Source: Utricularia gibba (taxonomy: Eukaryota; Streptophyta; Magnoliopsida; Lamiales; Lentibulariaceae). From it: DNA of 64,000 nucleotides. The DNA is taken from positions 1 to 64,000 of the forward strand of contig NEEC01000018.1 of the NCBI GenBank assembly GCA_002189035.1, written 5' to 3'. The notes beneath the pieces were generated by a model. The model was not told the DNA's origin. It saw only the letters and a program-made list of their open reading frames with translations, and made no database searches. Shown in pieces: positions 10,496 through 21,394 of the stretch (positions are counted from its first letter, which is position 1; each line of letters begins with the position of its first letter). Position numbers and translations under genes: made by a program.

Positions 10496-11838
10496 TTTTG
10501 GGTTTCTCGTAGACATCATATGTCATGAAAGCAGCGGAATTTTCAAAATTTTAAGAAACGCCAATCGTAGATCTTGGAATACGGTATACATCAGAAAAAG
10601 GGATGCTGAAATTACCTTTCAAAGGACTCCGTTGTTCACCAACCCCCAATAGCAGACGGTCTCTATGGTATCCACACATGGAGCGCTCCATCGATAACCT
10701 TCTCAAGACTATTGAATGCTGGTCGAATTCCTCAGGTGCTAGTCGAGCAAAACGGCCCCTTGTGGATCAATCTCAGAGAGCACGAAGACCTAGAAGCTAA
10801 TCTGTAGATTTAAATCTTTTGATAGATATTTGGTAACATATAAAATCAAATCTCCGTAAAGATCTCATCTTCTGGAGATATATATATGTTCCAAATCTTA
10901 TCTATATGAGATCTTTTACTTTGAGTTTAATCAATATTAATCTCAAAATAACTCTCTAATTAATCCACTTTACCAATTACATCTCATGTAATTGTGTCAT
11001 TCTATTTTATATCGTTGAGTGACTCCACTATTGTGTGTGACCCTATAGGCTTCTTCAATCAAGGCCATAATAATGGATTTATTAATTAACTCTTAATTAA
11101 TCAAATCCATCATTATCGATCATGAGTGATGTCTAGCAACATATCATGATCCTCTAGATGTAAGAATAATCAGGTGAACTGATTGAGCCTTTCCATGACC
11201 AGCCACCATGCAATGAACAGCTTTCATCATACTTATATCTCATTCGATACTAGAATATGGGTGTGTGTCTTTCTGATGTATCGAATTTATAATTGCATTC
11301 AAGCACTAACACTCAATGACCTACTCAAAAATTTCGAGTGTCGTTATCTTGGGCCCAGGACTTACTGTTAGGCTTTGATGCAATTACTTGAGATATGATC
11401 TCATCGCTAACATGAGTGATGAATCCTTTATTGATCAATCAACAATCTCCAACCTTAAGGAGTCACATCCCTACTCATCCATATTAGGCAAGCCAAGGTT
11501 AGGCTCCCATTAGTAATGAGCGAAAATGTGAGCTTAAGACCAAGATAACTTTGTTGACCTCAAGTCTAAGCTTAATTGCACGGCTGTCATATTCGAGATC
11601 TTGCTACTTACATTTGGTTAGCTTCCCATAATAGTATCTCGAAGATGAGTGATTGTGTGAATCGATTCTGTAATTGACACCCACACATAGGTTCTAGTAA
11701 TCTCATTGCATCAATTGTGTGAACCATTGCCTAAATAGTTTAGGGAACTCAATGTGTGCCAACTTATCCGTATTTGTGATATCCTCATTTCACAAATACT
11801 CTAGTCAGGGAGTTTTTTAGCTTGAACATAAATGCTTG
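10496..11838 (-). repeat. LTR Z2, 5' LTR of the minus-strand copia element, truncated
   Basis: Homologous along about 1.34 kb to Z4, Z5 and Z7. The sense-strand 3' end is at 10496 (...GAGAAACCCAAAA). The sense 5' end is missing: the sequence breaks at about 11838 and runs into a gypsy RT fragment. Confidence 0.85.
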
Positions 11839-11842
11839 TCAC

Positions 11843-12351
11843 TAAAATAAGCAAGTGGACGTCCATTTTGCATCAATACAGCACCAATGCCTAAACCTGA
11901 TGCATCACATTCAATTTCAAAAGTGCTAGGAGAGGTGTTGAGCAAAGCTTATCCTTGAGTTGCAGGAAGGCATGTTCCTGCTCGTCTCCCCAATGAAATG
12001 GGTAATTTTTCTTGATCAATTGAGTGAGGGGTGCTGCTATAGAGCTGAAATTCTTAACAAACCGTCTATAGAAACTCGCTAAGCCATCGAAACTCCTAAC
12101 TTCACCAACTGATGTAGGTGTTGGTCATTCCCTAATTGCTCACTTTCTCTTCATCCACATCTACTCCTGCATCACTTACAACATGTTCAAGAAAAGAGAC
12201 ACAATTCGTGCAAAAGACACACTTCTTGATGTTAGCAAACAAATTCTCTTTTCGAAGAGTATCTAACACATCCTTCAAATGCCCTCCATGTTCCTCAAGT
12301 CCCTTGCTATAGATTAGAATATAATCAAAATAAACAACTACGAATCTATTG
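11843..12351 (-). pseudogene. Gypsy RT-RNase H fragment
   Basis: The minus strand is closely similar to 61400-61905 of the plus-strand gypsy element. It covers the end of RT, including a damaged active-site region (VVVYFDYILIYSK, with Tyr in place of the second Asp), the connection segment ([13 protein letters not shown]) and the start of RNase H ([12 protein letters not shown]-like). Stops and frameshifts are present. It is flanked on both sides by pieces of LTR Z in opposite orientations. Confidence 0.85.
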
Positions 12352-12524
12352 GTGTATGTGTTATAGAGACAATCAATTCATTGGCAAATCTTATCCTTTG
12401 ATGTTTACCTTGAATTGTGATCAAGTTTACATCACTGATAAAATCCTCTACTTGATCTACGTGCTATAGAAATTATGATGAGATCATAATGTGAGATTCT
12501 TCAAGGACTTATGCTCAAGTTCAA
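12352..12524 (+). repeat. LTR Z 5' fragment, inverted relative to Z2
   Basis: Reads 'tgtatgtgttatagagacaatcaa' and following, matching the first 170 bp of Z in sense orientation, and breaks off near 12524 into satellite sequence. It is opposite in orientation to Z2 across the RT fragment. Confidence 0.8.
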
Positions 12525-13344
12525 AAACTGCCATGCTTTTCTACGCATTAACATCCATGCGCACCTCCTCTCTTCTCTCCACTGCTGGACAGATCTCGCT
12601 AGCTTTACTGTTATGTGGAAGTGTTTCGGACTTCTTAACGATTGGACAGGTGAATGAGATCGGTTGCCTATTGTTGCTCCCGTTTAAATACATGAGGATG
12701 TGTGGAGATTAGACAAGCACTGATGTGCAAGTCCAAAGCACCATAAAGTCCATCCCATGGCCTCTAAACAAGTACTTCACCATTCATGTATCGTCAAACG
12801 ATACCAAGGGGTACACCTTGAGCAACGACATGGGTTATAACAGTAACAAGATCCCACACTGCTTAGTGTATCTTGTTGCTTTCTCTCGTGATGTTCCATG
12901 GTATCATGGTGAGACGTTCGAAGAGGAGTTACAAGTTCACTCCATGGTGGATCATGGTGCACCATTGTGACTTTTTTGAGGGTGTTATGTGGTGCAACAA
13001 ACTCAGCCAACAACTAATGAATATTACAATGTGACCATGGAGCCTCCATGTACTTTACCAACCTCCAACAACGTGCGATGGAAACATTAAAAATGTTGAA
13101 TTCATTCTATGGAGCAGGTACGGTGTGGATGTGCTATCCAGCCTTTAGATGACTCCCATCCTGATCTCCAGAATGTTTGGATACAAAAATGAGCATGGTA
13201 CCATACGTTTGGGAGGAAAAAAACTTCAACCATGCAGTTTACAAGATACCATCCTTAACAAAAATACGTTGCGAGCCACGTAAGCTATTATTGTGTGGAC
13301 ATGATTCAATGAGAAGTGAGTCATAGAGCGCTGAAGAACATATT
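12525..13344. repeat. Satellite-like tandem repeat, third block
   Basis: Same unit as 1-2959 in the same orientation, including the intact target site of the solo LTR at 12812-12830. It ends at 13344, where element X2 begins. Confidence 0.75.
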
Positions 13345-13762
13345 TGATACGACCCTCCAATTAACAAGTGATTGGCAAACCATATCTTGGTTAAAAAGAA
13401 GCAATCCCTCACGTAAAAGAAGCTGGCCCTCAAGGATTGAAAGATCCTTGCAACCTAAACTATAAAATGGTACCACACTCACAGAATCAAAGAAGGAATT
13501 GGGAGTGATAAACCACACACTAGACACCACAAGCAAGGCTTGATAAGTCTAAGTTCTACAAGAACTCAAGGAAGGAGAATTGCTCTCAAAAGTGATTACC
13601 ATCAAAGTTGTTCTAAACAAGAGTAAGGCCCTTCTTATATAGATGTAGGATTGGGCCTTCTTAGAAGAAAAGTAGTAATAATAATGTATATGGGCATAAT
13701 GGGCCTTCTCTAATCAAGTTGATCCACTTTGAGAAGGTTGAATTCTATGCCAAACATCTCAG

Positions 13763-14697
13763 GTCGCGATTGGTTGCTTGGTTTAGGTGGGTTGCGGTGT
13801 GGGTTAAAGGATAAACCCGCATTTGATACGTGGGTTTCAGGCAGGAAAAAATAAACCCGCTTGCTGCCCATAAACCCGGCAGGAACCCGCCAAGCTGGGT
13901 TTAGCTAAACCCAGGGGGGGAGGGGGTCAACTTAGCTAAACCCAGCTCGGCGCTTCCAATTTTGCCTTCACGTGAACCACATTTGAACGCAAATCTATCA
14001 TAAACCAGATGAACAAATTTGAAGCTGATTTATTCAGATCTGTAACAATTTTTTTCAGATTTGTAACAGATTTGTTTAGATCTGTTCAAATCTGTTGGAG
14101 AAGAAGAAGAAGAAAAGGAAGAAGAAGAAGAAGAAAAGTAAGAAGAAGTGGAAGAAGAAGAAGAAGAAGAAGAAGAAGAAGAAAATAAAGAAGAAAAAGA
14201 TAAAGAGAAAGAAAGATGAAAGTACTAACATGTCTAATATTGTAGGTTTTCATTTTTGGTGCTAAATGTGATTTGTCGTTTTGAAGACGAGCACTACGTC
14301 TATTATTATCCGGTGCTTGTTGTAAAATGTAAATTTTTCGTTTTGAAGATGTGCACCGCCTCTATTATTACTCAGTGCTTGTTATAAAATATAGTTTCAA
14401 CTAAGCACCATGATTTATGCTATGCGGTCCTCAATTGAACTTATAAAATGATATAGAAAAATTAAATATGTGATAATTTACTTTAATTAACTAAAGGCTA
14501 TATTGGTAATTTCATATAAAAATCATCACAAACCCAATTTTATACCCACGTGCCAAACGTGTATTAGTTTTAAACCCAAATAATCTACACCCATCAACTA
14601 AACACGAATTGAACCCTTTAAACCCATAAAACCAGGTTATCAAAACCCAAATAAACTAAACTTGGGTTTAGGCCAAACCCAGCAACCAAATGTGCCC
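13763..14697. mobile_element. 935-bp non-autonomous PIF/Harbinger-like element, TSD TCA
   Basis: The left end GGTCGCGATTGGTTGCTTGG pairs with the reverse complement of the right end, GGGCACATTTGGTTGCTGGG, giving imperfect terminal inverted repeats of at least 25 bp. TCA flanks both ends (13760-13762 and 14698-14700), and the LTR at about 6828 shows the empty site. Further inverted copies of 'aaaccc' type motifs lie just inside the ends. There is no transposase; the centre is a GAA-rich microsatellite. TIR style and 3-bp TSD suggest PIF/Harbinger (Tourist-like). Confidence 0.75.
14096..14210. repeat. GAA/AAG microsatellite
   Basis: An almost uninterrupted (GAA)n tract on the plus strand inside the MITE-like element, varying by a few AAAAG, GTAAG and GTG units. 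Confidence 0.9.
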
Positions 14698-14853
14698 TCA
14701 TATCTTTGTTGATTGGCCCATAGGCCCTTAAGCATCTCTTGATTCTTTCTTGCTATTGATCTAATGATTGGCCCAACTGAAATAAATAGAGTATTATTGA
14801 TCTTGTGTTCTTTATCTTCATTGGGATAATCTCTTGCATCCATGATCTCATCA

Positions 14854-16122
14854 TCCCCCTCTTCTTTTAGAAGATTCATCCTTGAATCATCACCATCTAC
14901 ATCACAAGGAACCAAGTCAGCAATATTGAACGTAGAGTGCACTGAAAACTCACTTGGAAGACCAATCTTATAAGCATTGTCATTGATTTTTCTCAATGAC
15001 TTGAAATGGTCCATCTCCTCTTGGTGAAAGCTTTGAATGTCTCTTGCTTGGAAATCTTTCCTTTCGAAAATGTACCCAAACCCAATCTCCTAGTTGTAGA
15101 GTAACTCTCTTCCTATGTTTATTTTCTTTAGCTGCATACTCCTTGTTTTTGGCTTCCAATTGATTTCGAACCTTCTCATGTAGTGTTTTGATGGCATCTG
15201 CTCTCTTAGCACCATCAAAACTACGAAATTCATATATGTCAAGGGCAATAAGTCTATAGGAGCATGAGGATTAAAACCATACACAATTTCAAAGAAGAAC
15301 AACATGTAGAAGAATGTACTGCTCTATTATATACAAACTCAACATGAGGTAAGCAATCTTCCCATGTTCTAATGTTCCTTTTGATGATGGCTCGAAGTAA
15401 GGTAGCTAGGGTTCGGTTTGTTACCTCGATTTTTCCATCAGTTTGGGGATGACAAGTAGTAGAGAAAAGAAGTTTTGTTTCCAACTTACTCCAAAGTGTG
15501 TGCTAAAAGTGGGTGAGAAACTGTGTCACGATCACTTACAATGGTAAGTGGCATGCCATGAAGTCTAACAATCTCCTTAAAGAATAAATTGGCAACATGT
15601 CAAGCATCATCAGTCTTGTGACAAGGGATGAAATGTGCCATCTTGGAGAACCAGTCCACGACTACAAATATTGAATCCTTTACCTTTTGAGTCCTTGGTA
15701 ATCCTAAAACAAAATCCATAAAAAGGTCAATCCAAGGGTAAAGAGGAGTAGGAAGAGGAGTGTACAATCCTTAAGAAGTTGATTTTGATTTGGCTTTCTT
15801 GCACACCAAACATCTTCCACAGATTCTTTCCACATCTTTTCTCATGTGTGGCCAATAGAAGTGTTGTTGAAGCATGTCCAACGTCTTGTGACCCCAAAAT
15901 GCCCCATTAGACCACCACTATGAGCCTCTTTCACTAAAAACTCACGAATTGAACATTGAGGAATGCATAATCTATTCTTCTTGAAAAGGAAATCATCTTG
16001 CCTATGGAAGTTTCAAGAGGTTTATGTTCACATGAAAGATAAATATCTTTAAAATCATGTTCAAGACTGTAAAATTCTTTTATCGTTGTCAATCCAAGAA
16101 TTTGAGCATCAAGAGTAGCTTA
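14854..16122 (-). pseudogene. Gypsy X2 RNase H end and integrase, decayed
   Basis: On the minus strand, several frames together give an integrase core with the HFxPC..DDA, SDRD and HPQTDGK motifs ([15 protein letters not shown] near 15450), then a GPY-type C-terminus (SPRGDGPFQVI) and VHSTFNIADL. From 15014 the frame runs without a stop through the purine tract into the LTR and encodes GPIIRSIARKNQEM there, so the integrase C-terminus overlaps the 3' LTR. Many stops and frameshifts are present. Sequence is cut at about 16122 by an LTR Z fragment. Confidence 0.85.
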
Positions 16123-16671
16123 TTTTTAAGGAGTCACATCCCTACTCATCCATACTAGGCAAGCCATGGTTAGGCTCCCATTATTAATGAGCGAAAATGT
16201 GAGCTTAAGATCAAGATAACTTTGTTAACATCAAGTCTAAGATTACTTGCACGGCTGTCATAATCGAGATCTTGCTACTGACACTTGGTTAGCTTCTCAT
16301 AGTAGTATCTCGAAGATGAGTCATCTAGTGAATCGATTCTCTAATCGACACCCACACATAGGTTCTAGTAATCTCATTACGTCAATTGTGAGAACCATTG
16401 CCTAAACAGTTTAGGGAACTCAATGTGTGCCAACTTATCCGTATTTGTGATATCCTCATTTCACAAATACTCTAGCCAGGGAGTTTTAACTTGATCATGA
16501 GTGCTTGAAGAATCTCACATTATGATCTCATCATAATTTCTATAGCACATAGATCAAGTAGAGGATTTTAACAATGATATAAATTTGATCACAATTCAAA
16601 GTAAATATCAAAAGATAACATTTTCCAATGAGTTGATTGTCTCTAGAACACATACACTAACAATCTCCCAC
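16123..16671 (-). repeat. LTR Z3, 3' LTR fragment of a copia element
   Basis: The sense start TGTTAGTGTATGTG is at 16671 and the sequence matches the first 550 bp of Z. It breaks at 16123 against gypsy integrase sequence. On the sense strand it is directly preceded by a purine stretch (AAGTGGGAGAT), which identifies it as a 3' LTR. Confidence 0.85.
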
Positions 16672-16880
16672 TTGCATTAGAGCGAATCATTGATGTATCT
16701 TATACCAATGGACTCTATGTACTCCATTGACGTCCTAGTTCCATTGTGAATGGGTAGTCTTGCTTAAAACTTTTCTAAGTGACTGCACCTCCATTTAGGG
16801 TGAATAATTATCTTGATTGAGACGTCAAGTCAAATGAGATCGGAAATATATTATCCCATTTGGAGATCTTGACTACCATA
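16672..16880 (-). other. 3' untranslated end and polypurine tract of copia element Z
   Basis: This is the sense-strand region just upstream of LTR Z3, ending CAAGTGGGAGAT. It has no ORF. It lies where a copia element has its 3' untranslated region after RNase H. Confidence 0.6.
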
Positions 16881-17300
16881 AATCAGGAAAATGACTTTAG
16901 TCCTTCTCAAGTACTAACACTAGCAAGGAAGAACATTAATCTCATGACTATGAAGACTTTCTCAAGTTGGGAGATCTCGGTCTGGGGAGGGGGGGGGGTG
17001 GAGTGTTGGAGATCCGCCTCAATACAAAGGATGAAGTTGATTGGAAGCACTAATCTTGTGTCATAAAGTCATGTTTTAGTTAAAAAGTGTTGCATTCGAG
17101 TTGTTGGGCTTTTTTGTGTTTTTAATGATTGTGACCCACTGTTGGGTAACCTAGGTATTGGGCATATATAAACCCTACTAGGAACATGCGTGAATCAGGT
17201 TTTCGGTCATTCTTATTGTTCATGAGTTCTTCATCATCCAAAGTGATCTCATATGAATTATCCCTTTGTTCCATCCCAAGACTCTATCTTTCTAGCATCA
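16881..17300 (+). mobile_element. Copia element Y2: RNase H tail, purine tract and 297-bp 3' LTR
   Basis: From 16890 the plus strand encodes the last residues of copia RNase H (ARKNINLMTMKTF, shared with the minus-strand copy near 19900). An A/G-rich tract with a run of ten G follows (16984-16999). The LTR starts TGTTGGAGATCC at 17004 and ends AGCATCA at 17300, with a TATA-like 'catatataaacc' at about 17162. The right flank is satellite sequence. The rest of the element is absent. Confidence 0.8.
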
Positions 17301-18043
17301 ATAGTAGGTATGGTGTGGATGTGCTATTTAGCCTTTAGATGACTCCCACCCTGATCTGCAAAATTTTCGAACACTTAAGTGGGCATGCGACTATAAGTTT
17401 GAGAGGAAAAAACCTTCAACCATGCAGTTTAGAGGATACCTTCCTAAACCAAAATACGTTGCGAGCCATGTAACCGATTATTGTGTTGACATCATTCACC
17501 GAGAAGTGAGTCATAGAGCATTGAAGAATATATCGATTGTGCATCTAGAGTGTCACGAATCCTAACCCCAAGCTCATAACTCGACCACTGACCACTTGTC
17601 CTTCGAATCATTGTGGCTCATGGATTAGATGGGCACTTTCCCTTACGAATTCGACCCTGATGGCATCGACTCCTGATGCATAACTCGATTTTCGCACTCG
17701 GCTTTGCAAAGAAGAGGGTAGCGTTCCTCGTAATCCATCCTGCTCAACCTCCAAACCTTTTCCTTCAAACGAGTCTACAAATACCCCGCATAGCTCCCAC
17801 ACCCCACATTCGTTTCGTTATATTGGAAAGCACAACTTGACCCTTAGGTATTGGTATTGTGTAGCAATTAGATCACGCCTTGCAACATGCATACTACATC
17901 ACTTGTGCCACTCCAATTGCTGTCCTTAGGATGCCTTTTACTCCGACAGTACACAAAGATAGAGACATCATTTTGGTAAGCAAAAGCTAAAGCCATGTGC
18001 ACTACACGCTAGTTTCCCACGTAGCCTAATGCCTTGACCATAT
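17301..18043. repeat. Satellite-like tandem repeat, last block
   Basis: Matches the second half of the unit, from 'ggtatggtgtggatgtgcta' to 'taatgccttgaccata', as in 1240-1600 and 2440-2820. It ends at the 3' terminus of LTR Y1. Confidence 0.75.
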
Positions 18044-19845
18044 TGATGCAAGAAAGACAGAATCTTGGGAAGGAACAAAGCGATAATGCTTATAAGATCA
18101 CGTTGATGAAAAATGACTCATAAATGTGTTAGTGTATGTCTTCTAGAGACAATCAACTCATTGGCAAATCTTATCTTTTGATATTTACTTTGAATAATGA
18201 TCAAATTTATATCATTGATAAAATCCTCTACTTGATCTATGTGTTATAGAAATTATGATGAGATCACAATGTGAGATTCTTCAAGCACTCATGATCAAGT
18301 TAAAAACTCCCTAGCTAGAGTATTTGTGAAATGAGGATATCACAAATACGGATAAGCTGGCACACATTGAGTTCCCTAAATTGTTTAGGCAATGGTTCTC
18401 ACAATTGATGTAATGAGATTACTAGAACCTATGAGTGGGTGATGATTAGAGAATCGATTCATTGGATGACTCATCTTCGAGATGCTACTATGGGATGCTA
18501 ACAAAGTGTCAGTAGCAAGATCTCGAATATGGCAGCCGTGCAAGTAAGCTTAGACTTGAGGTCAACAAAGTTATCTTGATCTTAAACTCACATTTTCGCT
18601 CATTACTAATGGGAGCCTAACCATTGCTTGCCTAGTATGGATGAGTAGGGATGTGACTCCACAAGGTTGGAGATACTTGATTGATCAATAAAGGATTCAT
18701 CACTCATGTTAGCGATGAGATCATATCTCAAGTAATTGCATCAAAGCCTAACAGTAAGTCCTGGGCCCAGGGTAATGACACTCGAATTGTTTGAATAGGT
18801 CATTGAGTGTTAGTGCTTGAATGCAATTATAAATTCGATACATCAGAAAGACACACACCCATGTTCTGGTATCGAATGAGATATAAGTATGATGAAAGCT
18901 GTTCATTGCATGGTGGCTGGTCATGGAAAGGCTCAATCAGTTCACTTGATTATTCTTACATCTTGGGGATCATGATATATTGCTAGACATCACTCATGAT
19001 CGATAATGATGGATTTGATTAATTAAGAGATAATTAATAGATCCATTATTACGGCCTTAATTGAAGAAGCCTATAGGGTCACACACAATAGTGGAGTCAC
19101 TCAACGATATAAAATAGAATGACACAATTACATGAGATGTAATTTGTAAAGTTTATAAATTTAATTGAGAGTTATTTTGAGATTAATATTGATTAAACTC
19201 AAAATAAAACATCATATATAGATAAGATTTGGAACATATAGATATCTCCACAAGATAAGTTCTTTACGAAGATATGATTTGATATGCTACCATATATCTA
19301 CTAAAAGATTTAGATCTTGAGACATGCTCCATGGGTCTTCGTGCTCTCTAAGACTAATCCACAAGGGGGCGTTTTTCTCTACTAGCACCTGAGGAATTCA
19401 ACCAGCATTCAATAGCCTTGAGAAGGTTATCGACGGAGTGCTCCACGTGTGAATACCATAGAGGCCGTCTCCTATTGGCGGTTGGTGAACAACGGAGTCA
19501 TCTGAAAGGTATTTCAGCATCCCTTAGTCTGATGTATACGTATTCCAAGATCTGGGTTGGGGGTTTCTCAAAATTTTTAAAATTCGACTACTTTTGAGAC
19601 ATACGATGTCTACGAGAAACCCAACAAAATTATAAGAATGACTGAAAATCTAAATCACATGAGTTCCTAGTAGGGTATAAATATACTCGATACCTTGGTT
19701 ACCCAAAAATGGGTCATAATCAATAAAAAAAATAAAAAGCCCAACAACTCGAATTTCAAAACTTTTGAACTAGAACTTGACTTCATGACACAAGCTTAGT
19801 GCTTCCAATCACCTTCAACCTTTGGATTAAGGCTGATCGCCAACA
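18044..19845 (-). repeat. LTR Y1 (about 300 bp), split by LTR Z4
   Basis: The sense start TGTTGGCGATC is at 19845 and the sense end TTGCATCA at 18044. The two halves (19845-19627 and 18126-18044) match 17004-17300. It is preceded by a purine tract (GGGGCGGAG) and the end of RNase H, so it is the 3' LTR of a minus-strand copia element. Confidence 0.85.
18127..19626 (+). mobile_element. Solo LTR Z4 (1500 bp) inserted in LTR Y1
   Basis: It starts TGTTAGTGTATG and ends GAGAAACCCAACA. The flanks are AAATG (18122-18126) and AAATT (19627-19631), a 4/5 match to a 5-bp TSD. LTR Y2 shows the uninterrupted sequence. The outer 1082 bp (18127-19208) look identical to the outer part of the inverted copy Z5; the inner part is clearly diverged. 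Confidence 0.85.
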
Positions 19846-20235
19846 CTCCGCCCCACGACCGAGATCTCCCATCTCTAGAAAGTCTTCATAGTCATGAGAT
19901 TAATGTTCTTCCTTGCTAGCTCAAACTGAACTCTGTTGAAACCTATGATGAGCTCATCAGCAAGTTTATTCCCACACTCAACATACTGCATTTTGATCTT
20001 CTTCTCCTTGATGTAATTCCTTGTGACATGATACCTGATTCTTATGTGTTTGGCTTTGCTGAAGTTTGTTGGATCCTTGGCAATTGAGATTGCAGCTCAA
20101 TTGTCCATAAGCAGATATGAAGCTTCCTTCTGAATGAATCCAAGTTCGTTTAACATCTGTCTCAACCAATCGCAATAGTTCAAAGCATGTGCTGCAAAGA
20201 TGTATTTTGTTTCAGCTATTGATTGTGCTACCACT
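19846..20235 (-). pseudogene. Copia RNase H C-terminal part (element Y1)
   Basis: The minus strand encodes VVAQSIAETKYIFAAHALNYCDWLRQML, then LMDN, AAISIAKDPTNF, KHIRIRYH and YVECGNKLADELI: the usual end of Ty1/copia RNase H with its TEAE-like, DN and H residues. One stop follows LMDN. The fragment starts abruptly at about 20235 where unrelated LTR-like sequence begins, so RT and upstream domains are missing. Confidence 0.85.
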
Positions 20236-20990
20236 TGGTCAAACAATGAAGATTTGGTCCAAGATTCGTGGATAAGATAGAGATATGAAGAAGATCTTCG
20301 AAGATTCGGATAAAAGATTTGGATAGATAATCTTATCCAAGCCCATCGAATAAGCTCAATACGAAGACTTGGATCTACTCTCTTATAAATACCCAACCCT
20401 CTCAACCATTAGAGACGTCTTTGACCACTTTTTCTTTGAATCTTTCCTATTTTCGTGTCTATTTTGATGTTTGAGTCGAGTCTGCGTGTGTAGGCGCTTG
20501 TGGCAGAGGATCTGCAGTGAAGCCTTGCTTGCGCAAGTCATGCGCGTGTGACTGCTTAACTATGTTTTTTGACATTTAAATTGAGGTTTGATTCTGTTTT
20601 TCGCAAAGTTTTCTTAATCAACGTGCTCTTTAGTATCACATAACCCGAAGGGAGTGTGAGAGAATACAAAGTTGGCCTCAAGCACCTAAGGAGAAGGGCT
20701 CAATCGGACATCGTTGGTAAGGCACATTCTGTCTAATCTGTCTGCGAGGTGTGAGGTGTAGGGGATAGATTTGGGTGTAGGGAAAACATGGTTTATCATA
20801 AGAGGTGAAATGACTCTGGTGGCGTAGTTGATTCCATAATCCCACAAAACAAGGGACGGTGCTATAACGGTCACCGAGTAGCACTACTTTAGAATAACAC
20901 CCCCAGAGCTTGCGCAAGTAGGTCAGTCTTCAAGGTTTACACACACAAGTTTGGGCGAGTTTTAAGCAAGGTGAATCCTGGATACAATGC
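20236..20990 (+). repeat. LTR-like repeat W1 with TATA box
   Basis: The first 200 bp match 24078-24290. Shared marks are 'agatttggtc', 'cttatccaa(g/a)cccatc' and a TATA-type promoter (ctcttataaataccc near 20380). There is no coding capacity. I could not find clean termini or a TSD, so the class is unproven. Confidence 0.5.
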
Positions 20991-21319
20991 CACTTGCAGA
21001 ATTACCATCAGTTCTGAAGCTGATTTTGCATTCTCATACATCTATATATGTTCAATTCCATCTTCAGTTTCTTGATTTGTCGAATTCCTAGAAGAGATGT
21101 TTTGAGACATATGTGTCCAAAGGTCACCTTTCACATGACTAAAGATGAATTTCCTCTCGTGAGGTATATGTTGCTATAACCAACAAATACACTAGATACC
21201 GATTTCTTATCAAGTTTTCCTCGTTTTTTGTGTGGTACATGAGTAAAACACAAACTACAAAAGATTCAGAGATGATCAACACTTTTCATATCACCATGTC
21301 ATCTTTGATGGGCGGTTTT
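20991..21319 (-). pseudogene. Short copia pol remnant
   Basis: The minus strand shows a decayed reading frame with segments such as WQHIPHERKFIFSHVKGDLW that resemble copia sequence, with several stops. The assignment rests on context between other copia pieces and is weak. Confidence 0.35.
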
Positions 21320-21389
21320 TATTGGGTTTCTCGAAGACATCGCATGTGAAAAAATCAACGGAATTTCAAAATATTTGAGAAATCTCCAA
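21320..21389 (-). repeat. 70-bp LTR Z terminal fragment
   Basis: Reads 'tattgggtttctcgaagaca' and matches the sense 3' end of Z. It lies just outside complete copy Z5 in the same orientation. Confidence 0.75.
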
Positions 21390-21394
21390 CGCAC

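Larger units (their letters stand above)
13345..14853 (-). repeat. 3' LTR of gypsy element X2, interrupted by a MITE-like element
   Basis: Removing 13763-14697 and one TCA leaves about 571 bp matching the LTR at 6412-6980. The sense start TGATGAG is at 14853, next to a polypurine tract, and the sense end ...GTATCA is at 13345. Satellite flanks the 13344 side. Confidence 0.85.

Noticed and set aside
11183-11371. A 62-codon frame (MSLSMTSHHAMNSFHHTY...) found nearly unchanged at 11183, 18748, 22038 and 36943
   Set aside because: It lies inside LTR Z and is repeated only because the LTR is; it is antisense to the LTR in every copy and has no domain.
16984-16999. G-run considered as a G-quadruplex regulatory site
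   Set aside because: Its place between RNase H and LTR shows it is the copia polypurine tract; no evidence for another role.
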